Source: an uncultured Sediminicola sp. (lineage in GTDB: Bacteria > Bacteroidota > Bacteroidia > Flavobacteriales > Flavobacteriaceae). From it: a stretch of 13,161 bases of DNA. The stretch spans positions 1 to 13,161 of the forward strand of contig CALHVB010000017.1 in NCBI GenBank assembly GCA_938039345.1. Reading direction: 5' to 3'. The translations under genes and the position numbers were made by a program. The notes beneath the pieces are model-generated. The model was given only the letters and a program-made list of their open reading frames with translations, was not told the DNA's origin and made no database searches. Shown here piece after piece: positions 1 through 6,706 of this stretch; position 1 is the first letter of the stretch; each line of letters starts with the position of its first letter.

Positions 1-834
1 ATTTCAGCATCGGTATCCGAAGCATCACCAATAACAAAAGTATCACCAGAAGCAATTACCGTAATACTATTATCGGCTAAAGCTGTACCTACATCACCAG
101 CCGCTAAACTAGCCGCAAGTACTTTGTCAGGAACTACATGGAATAATAAAATATCTTTTAATAATGCAATTTCTTCAGTAGTATCAAAATCGTCTAAGCT
201 ATTGTAATTATCACCTAAAGCATCAAGTAATGCAGTAAATGCGTCATCAGTAGGCGCAAAAACTGTAAAAGGACCATCACCGTTTAAGGTATCAACCAAA
301 TCAGCCTTAATAACAGCAGCTTCTAAAGAAGATAGTGCTTCAGTAGCTACAACCAAGTCTACTAAAGAACCATTAGTAATTTGTTGAACAAAATCAATAG
401 CCGCTTGTGGAAGTAAGACTTTATTAATTGTATGTGCTACACCATTAGTAGCCATAATATCAGTACCTGTTATTTCAGCATCGGTATCCGAAGCATCACC
501 AATAACAAAAGTATCACCAGAAGCAATTACCGTAATACTATTATCGGCTAAAGCTGTACCTACATCACCAGCCGCTAAACTAGCCGCAAGAACTTCATCA
601 GCAACTACGTGGTATAATAAAATATCTTTTAATAGTGCAATTTCTTCAGTAGTATCAAAATCGTCTAAGCTATTGTAATTATCACCTAAAGCATCAAGTA
701 ATGCAGTAAAAGCGTCATCAGTAGGCGCAAAAACAGTAAAAGGACCATCACCGTTTAAGGTATCAACCAAATCAGCTTTAATAACAGCAGCTTCTAAAGA
801 AGATAATACTTCAGTAGCAACAACAATATCTACT
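1..834 (-). repeat. Near-identical tandem FAS1-coding repeats, period 471 bp
   Basis: Bases 1-363 and 472-834 are two copies offset by exactly 471 bp (157 codons). Bases 1-119 match 472-590 without a mismatch; over the rest I count about 16 differences by eye, roughly 95% identity overall. The next copy upstream in the gene (about 840-1320) aligns at an offset of 477 bp but is clearly more diverged. The period keeps the reading frame. The exact match may continue past the left edge. Confidence 0.92.
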
Positions 835-1427
835 AGCGATTCAGTTGGAGCGTTTAAACCAGCTACAAAATCAAGAGCCGCTTGTGGTAGTAATACTTTA
901 TTAATTGTATGTGCAACACCGTTAGATGCCATAATATCTGTACCTGTGATAGTAGCATTGGTATCAGATGCATCTCCTATTACGAATGAATTACCAGAAG
1001 CAATTACAGAAATGCTATTACCTGTGAAAGCAGTAGCCACATCTCCAGCAGATAAATCAGCAGCCAGAACCTTAGCAGGCACTACATGGTACAATAATAT
1101 ATTTTTTAATAGCGCAATTTCTTCAGGGGTATCAAAATCCTCTATACTGTTGTAATCATCACCTAGTACACCTAATAGGGCAACAAAAGCATCATCAGTA
1201 GGGGCAAAAACAGTAAAAGGTCCAGTTCCGTTTAATGTGTCTGCAAGATCAGCTTTAATAACAGCAGCTTCTAATTGTGTTAGTGCGCTAGAGGCAACAA
1301 CAATTTCTGTTAGTGTTGGATCAGGAATCATTTCTTTACCACCATTGTCATCATCTTTACAAGCTGTAAATAAAACTAGAAAGGAGCAAAAAAAGAGTAA
1401 TTTTTTTAAATGAATTGATTTTTTCAT
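1..1427 (-). CDS. Multi-domain fasciclin (FAS1) surface lipoprotein, C-terminus beyond window
   Basis: Reading leftward from ATG at 1427-1425, the frame stays open to the left edge, giving 475 residues with no stop. Residues 1-22 form a lipoprotein signal (hydrophobic stretch, then LFTAC with Cys23). The following KDDD resembles the lysine-plus-acidic export signal that sends Bacteroidota lipoproteins to the cell surface. Tandem FAS1 domains follow: about 37-181, 196-340 and 353 onward. Each has the hallmark segments: TVFAPTDDAF at 72, 231 and 388; YHVV or FHVV near 113, 272 and 429; NGVAHTINKVLLP at 169 and 328, with the third beyond the window. FAS1 domains are generally adhesion or matrix-binding modules, so a role in cell-surface adhesion is inference. 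Domains 2 and 3 are almost identical in DNA while domain 1 is more diverged. The start is supported by the signal peptide. The total number of domains is unknown because the gene is cut. Confidence 0.93.
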   Translation of the reverse strand, partial: MKKSIHLKKLLFFCSFLVLFTACKDDDNGGKEMIPDPTLTEIVVASSALTQLEAAVIKADLADTLNGTGPFTVFAPTDDAFVALLGVLGDDYNSIEDFDTPEEIALLKNILLYHVVPAKVLAADLSAGDVATAFTGNSISVIASGNSFVIGDASDTNATITGTDIMASNGVAHTINKVLLPQAALDFVAGLNAPTESLVDIVVATEVLSSLEAAVIKADLVDTLNGDGPFTVFAPTDDAFTALLDALGDNYNSLDDFDTTEEIALLKDILLYHVVADEVLAASLAAGDVGTALADNSITVIASGDTFVIGDASDTDAEITGTDIMATNGVAHTINKVLLPQAAIDFVQQITNGSLVDLVVATEALSSLEAAVIKADLVDTLNGDGPFTVFAPTDDAFTALLDALGDNYNSLDDFDTTEEIALLKDILLFHVVPDKVLAASLAAGDVGTALADNSITVIASGDTFVIGDASDTDAE

Positions 1428-1508
1428 GATTATAATTTTTAATGTTACTAATTTTTGTTTAAATATTTTAAAATAATGTTAAACATAATTTTTAGCTAAT
1501 ATAGTAAT

Positions 1509-1544
1509 TTTTGTTTATCATTTTTGTTAAAATGATAAACAAAA
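1509..1544. promoter_or_regulatory. Perfect 16-bp inverted repeat in divergent promoter region
   Basis: The left arm TTTTGTTTATCATTTT (1509-1524) is followed by a 4-base loop (1525-1528) and an exact reverse complement (1529-1544). It lies between the divergent FAS1 lipoprotein and mnmA genes, about 80 bases upstream of the former start and 115 upstream of the latter. A 13-base direct repeat, TAATTTTTGTTTA, occurs at 1449-1461 and again at 1505-1517, where it overlaps the left arm. Because neither flanking gene ends here, an operator is more natural than a terminator, but no regulator is known. The arms are AT-rich, which lowers their significance. Confidence 0.5.
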
Positions 1545-1634
1545 TAATGTTTTTTTTCAATTTTGGGATTATATGCTATAATTTCTAGTAGTAAATAGCT
1601 AGCGTATTTAATGAGTTTAGATATAGTTATTTAG

Positions 1635-1642
1635 TATTTTTG
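1635..1642 (+). promoter_or_regulatory. Predicted -7 promoter element for mnmA
   Basis: TATTTTTG matches the Bacteroidota -7 consensus TAnnTTTG exactly and ends 17 bases before the mnmA ATG, implying a very short leader. I see no convincing TTG at the usual spacing upstream, so this call rests on one element in an AT-rich region. Confidence 0.45.
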
Positions 1643-1659
1643 CATTTTTTAAAGTAGAT

Positions 1660-2850
1660 ATGAAAAGAGTTGTAGTTGGTCTTTCTGGTGGAGTAGATTC
1701 TAGTGTTACAGCATACCTTTTAAAAGAGCAAGGGTATGAGGTAATAGGTCTTTTTATGAAAAATTGGCACGATGACTCTGTTACAATATCTAACGAGTGC
1801 CCTTGGTTAGAGGATAGTAATGATGCACTTATTGTGGCAGAAAAATTAGGAATCCCATTTCAAACGGTAGATTTAAGTGTAGAATACAAAGAGCGTATTG
1901 TAGATTATATGTTTCGGGAGTATGAAAAAGGACGTACTCCAAATCCTGATGTTTTATGTAATAGAGAAATTAAGTTTGATGTTTTTTTAAAGATTGCAAT
2001 TCAATTAGGTGCAGATTATGTGGCTACAGGGCATTATTGTAGAAAAGATGTGATTAAAAATTCTAGCGGTACAGAAGTTTATAAGTTATTAGCTGGAAAA
2101 GATAATAATAAGGATCAGTCTTATTTTTTATGTCAGTTATCGCAAGAACAATTAGCTAAAACTTTATTTCCTATTGGAGAGCTTACTAAACCAGAGGTTA
2201 GAGAAATAGCTGCTGCTAATGATTTAATTACTGCAGATAAAAAAGATTCTCAAGGGCTTTGTTTTATTGGAAAAGTACGTTTACCAGAATTTTTACAACA
2301 AAAATTAAAGCCAAAAAAAGGTGTTATTATAGAAGTATCTTCAGATATAGAAAAATATAATACACCAATTCCAAATTTTACATCTAAAGAAGATGAGCTT
2401 TTGTATTTTTCTAGTAAGCATGAGTATTCATTAGAAGATGGAAAAGTTGTGGGTGAGCATCAAGGAGCTCATTACTTTACTATAGGACAACGTAAGGGGT
2501 TAAATGTTGGAGGAACAAAAGAACCTTTATTTATTATAGATACCGATGTTAATTCTAATACTATATATACAGGGCAGGGAAAAAATCATCCAGGATTATA
2601 TCGCAGAACGTTAAAAGTTGCTAGTGATGAAATTCATTGGGTTCGTAAAGATCTAGAACTACAAAATGGGGAAACAATGAATGTAATGTCACGTATTCGC
2701 TACAGACAAGCTTTGCAAGAGGCTATACTATATAAGTTTAATAGCGGTATTTATGTAGATTTTGTAGAACAACAGTCTGCTATTACCGAAGGGCAATTTG
2801 TTGCTTGGTATATTGGAGACGAACTTGTAGGCTCAGGAGTTATATCTTAG
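1660..2850 (+). CDS. mnmA: tRNA-specific 2-thiouridylase MnmA
   Basis: Cytoplasmic enzyme that adenylates and thiolates U34 of the Lys, Glu and Gln tRNAs, giving the 2-thio group of the wobble base. In the sequence, the N-type ATP pyrophosphatase P-loop SGGVDSS is at residues 9-15. The catalytic cysteine is Cys100 in [12 protein letters not shown], and the second cysteine, which carries the persulfide in characterised homologues, is Cys201 in GLCFIGK. The KDQSYFL segment at 151-157 is also typical of the family. The C-terminal tRNA-binding part contains [15 protein letters not shown]. Length is 396 residues, slightly above the E. coli enzyme, because of an extra segment at about 228-262 before that motif; I believe this is common in Bacteroidota. 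The ATG at 1660 gives [11 protein letters not shown] directly, and no longer start is plausible. It is monocistronic by appearance, with a promoter-like TATTTTTG just upstream. Confidence 0.97.
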   Translation: MKRVVVGLSGGVDSSVTAYLLKEQGYEVIGLFMKNWHDDSVTISNECPWLEDSNDALIVAEKLGIPFQTVDLSVEYKERIVDYMFREYEKGRTPNPDVLCNREIKFDVFLKIAIQLGADYVATGHYCRKDVIKNSSGTEVYKLLAGKDNNKDQSYFLCQLSQEQLAKTLFPIGELTKPEVREIAAANDLITADKKDSQGLCFIGKVRLPEFLQQKLKPKKGVIIEVSSDIEKYNTPIPNFTSKEDELLYFSSKHEYSLEDGKVVGEHQGAHYFTIGQRKGLNVGGTKEPLFIIDTDVNSNTIYTGQGKNHPGLYRRTLKVASDEIHWVRKDLELQNGETMNVMSRIRYRQALQEAILYKFNSGIYVDFVEQQSAITEGQFVAWYIGDELVGSGVIS

Positions 2851-2859
2851 GTAAATAGT

Positions 2860-3006
2860 TTATCCTTTTAAATATAGGCAAAGTGCAATTAGTGCCAATA
2901 CAAAGCAGAAAGATACTAAAAGCATTAATAATTCTGAGGATAGTCTATTTTCTATTTTCTTGCTATGTTTCTGCAAGAAAACTTTAAAACATTGAGTAAT
3001 TTTCAT
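2860..3006 (-). CDS. Hypothetical 48-residue single-pass membrane protein
   Basis: An open frame from ATG at 3006-3004 to TAA at 2862-2860. The N-terminal half is basic and polar (MKITQCFKVFLQKHSKK); residues about 27-46 form one strong hydrophobic helix ending in a short basic tail. It begins 19 bases after the stop of the 56-codon gene at 3026-3196 and probably shares its transcript. Its stop lies only 9 bases from the mnmA stop on the other strand. I do not recognise a family. Support comes from the clean membrane-helix pattern and the tight spacing; a chance frame of this length in AT-rich DNA cannot be excluded. Confidence 0.5.
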   Translation of the reverse strand: MKITQCFKVFLQKHSKKIENRLSSELLMLLVSFCFVLALIALCLYLKG

Positions 3007-3025
3007 AAACTATAGAAAAAGAAGT

Positions 3026-3196
3026 TTAGTCAAATACAAAACCTGTAAAAACTCTATAAATAAAAGCATACAATACCATAGCGAACATAATAAAGCTAAA
3101 CCATGCAAATGCTTTGAAATAGTTTTTTACAATTAAGTTTCCTAAATTTTTAAATCCTTCTAAATAAATGTTTTTAACAAGTAATAATGTTTTCAT
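3026..3196 (-). CDS. Small 56-residue membrane protein, possibly DUF6747 family
   Basis: ATG at 3196-3194, TAA at 3028-3026. The protein starts MKTLLLVKNIYLEGFKNLG, continues with a lysine-containing amphipathic stretch, and has a hydrophobic segment at about 30-53 (AWFSFIMFAMVLYAFIYR) before ending TGFVFD. From memory this resembles a small conserved protein widespread in Flavobacteriaceae (DUF6747); no search could be run. Its function is unknown and an inner-membrane location is inferred. Upstream on the same strand, CAACTTTG (3231-3224) is one base off the TAnnTTTG promoter element and overlaps a 10-base palindrome, AGTTGCAACT (3227-3236). The 48-codon gene follows 19 bases downstream. 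Confidence 0.75.
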   Translation of the reverse strand: MKTLLLVKNIYLEGFKNLGNLIVKNYFKAFAWFSFIMFAMVLYAFIYRVFTGFVFD

Positions 3197-3393
3197 AATT
3201 ATATTTCTTTGGTTTTACAATTACAAAGTTGCAACTACTTGTATTTTTAACAGTAATATAATTGATGAAGAGGTAAAAATTAAAGTTGAAAGGTTTTTAA
3301 AATTGTCTGTTTACGTTTAAGTGTAGATTAAATCGTTGAAATTAAGAACGTTAGGTTGGGTGAATGGTTTGTTTCAATCGTTTATTGGTAATG

Positions 3394-3417
3394 TTCTTAA
3401 AATTCTTTTTTTAAGAA
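3394..3417 (-). terminator. Possible hairpin terminator after the hydrolase operon
   Basis: A 9-bp stem (TTCTTAAAA at 3394-3402 paired with TTTTAAGAA at 3409-3417) with a 6-base loop lies about 21 bases past the GH20 stop on the minus strand. The stem is almost entirely A-T and no clear U-tract follows, so it is a weak candidate. The rest of 3197-3438 holds no gene that I can support. Confidence 0.28.
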
Positions 3418-3438
3418 ACACTAAATACTAATGAAAAA

Positions 3439-5037
3439 TTATTTCCAATCTATTAATAAGGAAGGGTAGTAGTTAACTTCCATTTGTTTTAGATAGAGCG
3501 CTTGGTATGCTAAACGAATTTTATAGTTATTCCATTCTCTATTTTCTTTAGTAGACCACCCTAATTCTGCATAACCAATAATTCTAGGAAAGGCTAAATA
3601 TTCTAATTCAGATATGGTACTTATAGTTTCGGACCAAAGAGGAGCTTCAATACCTAAAATAGCATTGTTAGGTATTTCTGTTATATAATTTTCGGGAGAC
3701 CAATTATATGCATCGGCAACAGTTATGTGTCCTGCCCAATCTAATCCATGTTTAGATAATGAATCATATTTCATATCTAAATAAGTATTTTTAGCAGGAG
3801 ATAATATTATTTTAGAGTCTTTGTTAGATGCTATTACGGCATTTTTTTTAGTTCTCCAATGTTGGGCTACGGAGCTAGTATTTGTTGTTGCTAGTATTAT
3901 TTCATCCCAACCAATAACTTGCTTGTTATGTTTGTTAACAATAGCTTCAACTTTTTTTACAAAATAATGGTAATCTCTTTTTTTTGTAACATGGCTTTCA
4001 TCTCCACCAATATGTAAATAGGGACCTGGGGTTATAGCAGCTATTTCTTGTACAATATCATTAATAAAACTATAGGTAGTATCTTTTTTTGTGTTAAAAG
4101 TACTAAAGCCAACACGCATACCAGTGTATGGTTTAGGAGTTTTTCCGTTTCCATTTAAAAAAGGATAAGATACAGAAGCCGCATTAGTATGACCCGGCAT
4201 ATCTATTTCTGGTATAATTAAAATATGTCTTTCCGCAGCGTAGGCAACAATATCTTTGTATTCTTCTTGTGTGTAAAAACCACCTTTACCACCACCTACT
4301 TCAGAGTTTCCTCCAACGCTTGTTAATTTAGGCCAAGATTTTATTTCTATTCGCCAACCCTGATCGTCTGTAAGGTGTAGATGTAAAACATTTATCTTAT
4401 AATAAGCTATAAGGTCTAAGTATTTTTTAACATCAGCAACACTAAAAAAATGTCTGGCTACATCTAGCATAGTTCCTCTATAATTATAATTAGGACTATC
4501 TATTATTTTTCCCGTAGGTATAGGCCATAGTTTATAATCGGTAAGTGTATCGTTACTAGTATAAGGTATCAACTGCCGTAAAGTTTGTATACCTCTGAAT
4601 GCCCCTTCTGCAGTTTTAGCGTTTATTATGATAGTATCTTTAGTTATGTATAATTGATAGGCTTCTTTGTTTTTAAGCGCTACACTATCAGATTTGTTAA
4701 TATAGATAAATTTATCAATAGTATTGGAAGGAGCCTCGTTAACAGGAATTTCTAATCCTGTTTTTTGTTTTATTTTTTCTGATAAAAAGTGACCAACTTT
4801 ATTAAAACCATTATTAGTCTGTGATGTATAGATTACGGTACTTTTATTAAGCCCAAAAGCATTATGGGTTGGTATTATTTTTAATGGTTTCGGAATTAAA
4901 TTTTCTGTAGATAAATCTGTATGAGGAAAATTAATTCTTTTTTTCTTTTTTTCTTCTTTACAAGCAACAAATAAGCCTATACTTATTATAATAAGTAAAG
5001 AGCGTATGAAAACAGAGTATATTATTCTTTTGAACAT
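3439..5037 (-). CDS. GH20 beta-N-acetylhexosaminidase, lipoprotein
   Basis: Exported exo-hydrolase that removes terminal beta-linked GlcNAc or GalNAc by substrate-assisted catalysis. The signal peptide ends at LFVAC with Cys26, followed by KEEKKKK, matching the Lys-acidic pattern of surface-exposed Bacteroidota lipoproteins. Residues about 47-170 look like the GH20b domain, and the catalytic barrel spans about 183-500. Visible active-site motifs are RGTMLDVARHFF (187-198), HLTDDQGWRIEI (221-232), PEIDMPGHT (276-284), the catalytic pair Asp346-Glu347 in LHIGGDES, GWDEI (376-380) and aromatic residues such as Trp468. Length, 532 residues, is normal for a single-module bacterial GH20 enzyme. It is the last gene of a three-gene minus-strand operon, 22 bases after the SGNH esterase. 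Natural substrate is unknown: chitin oligomers, host or algal glycans and peptidoglycan fragments are all possible. Confidence 0.95.
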   Translation of the reverse strand: MFKRIIYSVFIRSLLIIISIGLFVACKEEKKKKRINFPHTDLSTENLIPKPLKIIPTHNAFGLNKSTVIYTSQTNNGFNKVGHFLSEKIKQKTGLEIPVNEAPSNTIDKFIYINKSDSVALKNKEAYQLYITKDTIIINAKTAEGAFRGIQTLRQLIPYTSNDTLTDYKLWPIPTGKIIDSPNYNYRGTMLDVARHFFSVADVKKYLDLIAYYKINVLHLHLTDDQGWRIEIKSWPKLTSVGGNSEVGGGKGGFYTQEEYKDIVAYAAERHILIIPEIDMPGHTNAASVSYPFLNGNGKTPKPYTGMRVGFSTFNTKKDTTYSFINDIVQEIAAITPGPYLHIGGDESHVTKKRDYHYFVKKVEAIVNKHNKQVIGWDEIILATTNTSSVAQHWRTKKNAVIASNKDSKIILSPAKNTYLDMKYDSLSKHGLDWAGHITVADAYNWSPENYITEIPNNAILGIEAPLWSETISTISELEYLAFPRIIGYAELGWSTKENREWNNYKIRLAYQALYLKQMEVNYYPSLLIDWK

Positions 5038-5059
5038 TGCTAATATATATTGAAGCTAT

Positions 5060-5713
5060 TTATAGATTGATGTATTTTTTAATTACCTGTTGCCATAGTT
5101 TATAACCTTTAGCATTCATATGTAATCCGTCAGATGAAAATAATTCTGTTTTTAGCTTTCTGTTTTTTAGCATTATAGACCAAACATCAGCATAATAAAT
5201 GGTAGTATCTTTCTTAGTTATTTGTTTTTGTTTTCTATTTAGCTTTTTGTACTGTTTTTTTAAATGCCACCTTTTTATACTTGGTTTAGCAGCTATTAAA
5301 ATAATTTTAGTGTTACTATTTTCTTTTTTTATAAGTTTAATAATCTCTTGTAGGTTATCTATAATTTCATTTGTTTTTTTTTCGCCTGCAACATCATTAT
5401 CTCCTTCATAAATAAAAACTTTTTTTGGTTTATAATTAAGAATTAATTCTTTGGTGTAAAAAAGTAAATCTTCGCTAACCGAAGCACCAAAGCCAGTGTT
5501 TATAATATTATAATCAGGAAAAATTTCGGATAAATTGCGCCATAGTCTAATGCTAGAACTACCCGTAAAAACAATAGTTTCTTTTGATGTGTTTAAAGGT
5601 AAAGTGTCATACTTTTTTTGAATTGCTTTTACTTCATCTGTAAATCTTAAATAATTTTGGGTATGACCAAGTGTAGTAATAAAAGTAAAAAGTAGTAGTA
5701 ATAAAATTTTCAA
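5060..5713 (-). CDS. Exported SGNH/GDSL-family hydrolase (esterase)
   Basis: Residues 1-19 are a classical signal peptide (MKILLLLLFTF, ending near GHTQ), so the enzyme is periplasmic or secreted. The SGNH blocks are all visible: block I FTGSSSIRLW (49-58) with the likely nucleophile Ser53; block II INTGFGAS (71-78) with the oxyanion Gly; block III EGDNDV (103-108) with Asn106; block V SDGLHMNAKGY (194-204) with Asp195 and His198. These enzymes are mostly carbohydrate O-acetyl or lipid esterases, and the neighbours suggest the former. At 217 residues it is a complete single domain. The only available start is TTG at 5713: an in-frame stop lies upstream and there is no ATG or GTG that would keep the signal peptide. 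It begins 4 bases after the upstream esterase stop, which suggests translational coupling. Confidence 0.88.
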   Translation of the reverse strand: MKILLLLLFTFITTLGHTQNYLRFTDEVKAIQKKYDTLPLNTSKETIVFTGSSSIRLWRNLSEIFPDYNIINTGFGASVSEDLLFYTKELILNYKPKKVFIYEGDNDVAGEKKTNEIIDNLQEIIKLIKKENSNTKIILIAAKPSIKRWHLKKQYKKLNRKQKQITKKDTTIYYADVWSIMLKNRKLKTELFSSDGLHMNAKGYKLWQQVIKKYINL

Positions 5714-5717
5714 AATA

Positions 5718-6596
5718 TTATTTTGTTGTTACAGGTTCTGTAATTTTTTCTGCAATTGTCCATTCATAAAAGCGCTGAATCCAATTATCTGTAGGTAAAT
5801 TATTTTTTACCATACCAAAACCGTGGCCTCCTTTAGCATACATATGTAACTCAGCTACTTTTCCTGCGTTTATCCAATCTTTATATAAGTCAACATTAGA
5901 TAGGGCAAGACCGTCATTAGAGGCACAAGCTATAAACATTGGAGGGGCATCTTGTGGAGTTTCTTTTTTTATAAGAACAGAAACCCAAGGATATATAGGA
6001 ACAATAAAATTGGGTTTATTATTTTTATTACAATTATAAGTAACCCCCATAGTAACAGTGCCACCGGCAGAAAAGCCCATGAAGCCAATCTTATTGGGAT
6101 TAATATTTAATTTTTCGGCATTTGCGCGAACGTAATCGAGAGCTGTTAAACCATCTTCTACAGAAAGCGGAAGCACTTTTTTAACTTTTGCTTCGTCATA
6201 ATCTGTTTTTATTTCTTCAGTAGCATCATTACTTTTTGTAGGAACTAATCTATATTTTAAAACAAAAGCGGTAATTCCCTTTTCATTTAGCCATTTGGCA
6301 ACATCTGTACCTTCACTATCAATACTTAGTGCATAAAAACCACCGCCTGGTGCAATTATTACAGATGCACCATTATTAATTTCTTTAGAAGGTCTATAAA
6401 CATGTAATGTGGGTGTAGATACATTAGAAACTACAGGTTTGTTCCAGTTTTTAGAAAAATATGTTTTTTCATCACCTTCGTATATAACATTATCTGGAGT
6501 TGTGTGCGGTAGTTCTATAATTTCTTGTGAAAACCCTAAAAAATTAATGTGGGAAATGAATAAACAAATAAAGAATTTTGTGTTTAAAGCTTTCAT
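5718..6596 (-). CDS. Exported alpha/beta-hydrolase (acetyl-xylan-esterase-like)
   Basis: First gene of the minus-strand hydrolase operon. Residues 1-23 form a signal peptide ending near GFSQ. The fold is that of the hormone-sensitive-lipase/BD-FAE-like esterases often annotated as acetyl xylan esterase. The oxyanion-hole segment IIAPGGGFYAL is at 80-90, where a proline replaces the His of the usual HGGG. The nucleophile elbow GFSAG (174-178) has Ser176, the acid is probably Asp228 in ACASNDGLA, and His258 is in KGGHGF. It probably cleaves acetyl or other acyl esters from carbohydrate; the exact substrate cannot be read from the sequence. Length, 292 residues, is usual for the family. The ATG at 6596 is the start that retains a signal peptide. 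The gene is divergent from mazG, with about 110 bases between, and I saw no convincing promoter on its side. Confidence 0.9.
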   Translation of the reverse strand: MKALNTKFFICLFISHINFLGFSQEIIELPHTTPDNVIYEGDEKTYFSKNWNKPVVSNVSTPTLHVYRPSKEINNGASVIIAPGGGFYALSIDSEGTDVAKWLNEKGITAFVLKYRLVPTKSNDATEEIKTDYDEAKVKKVLPLSVEDGLTALDYVRANAEKLNINPNKIGFMGFSAGGTVTMGVTYNCNKNNKPNFIVPIYPWVSVLIKKETPQDAPPMFIACASNDGLALSNVDLYKDWINAGKVAELHMYAKGGHGFGMVKNNLPTDNWIQRFYEWTIAEKITEPVTTK

Positions 6597-6684
6597 GTTT
6601 ATGGATGTTATTTAGAATTAAACTGCTTTGTTACTTATTTTGTCTCTAAGGTACTATAAATATGTTATTGGGATAAAACTTTTC

Positions 6685-6692
6685 TATTTTTG
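6685..6692 (+). promoter_or_regulatory. Predicted -7 promoter element for mazG
   Basis: TATTTTTG matches TAnnTTTG exactly, 14 bases before the ATG at 6707. Its last base is the G of the in-frame GTG at 6692, so a start there would fall inside the promoter; this is the main reason for preferring 6707. No clear -33 TTG is seen at the usual spacing (the nearest, 6668-6670, is only 14 bases away). Confidence 0.45.
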
Positions 6693-6706
6693 TGCAAATT
6701 ATAGGT

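Noticed and set aside
946..1155. Plus-strand open frame of 69 codons inside the FAS1 gene
   Set aside because: It is the antisense of a well-supported FAS1 coding region with repeats in register on the minus strand, and its translation resembles nothing.
1..1320. Tandem repeats that might be taken for a CRISPR array or satellite
   Set aside because: The period of 471-477 bp, intact reading frame and FAS1 motifs in each unit show protein-domain repeats.
1509..1544. Inverted repeat read as a rho-independent terminator
   Set aside because: Both flanking genes point away from it and no gene ends here; the stem also has very few G-C pairs.
3341..3400. Separated complementary segments TTAAGAAC and GTTCTTAA in the interval after the GH20 gene
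   Set aside because: Only eight bases, far apart, and easily explained by AT-rich composition; the adjacent shorter-range hairpin is the better structure and is itself weak.
5199..5411. Plus-strand frame rich in F, L and S opposite the SGNH esterase
   Set aside because: An antisense shadow of AT-rich codons; the opposite strand has all SGNH blocks.
6409..6615. Plus-strand frame opposite the start of the esterase gene
   Set aside because: It overlaps the signal peptide and N-terminal coding region of a clear gene, with no protein features of its own.
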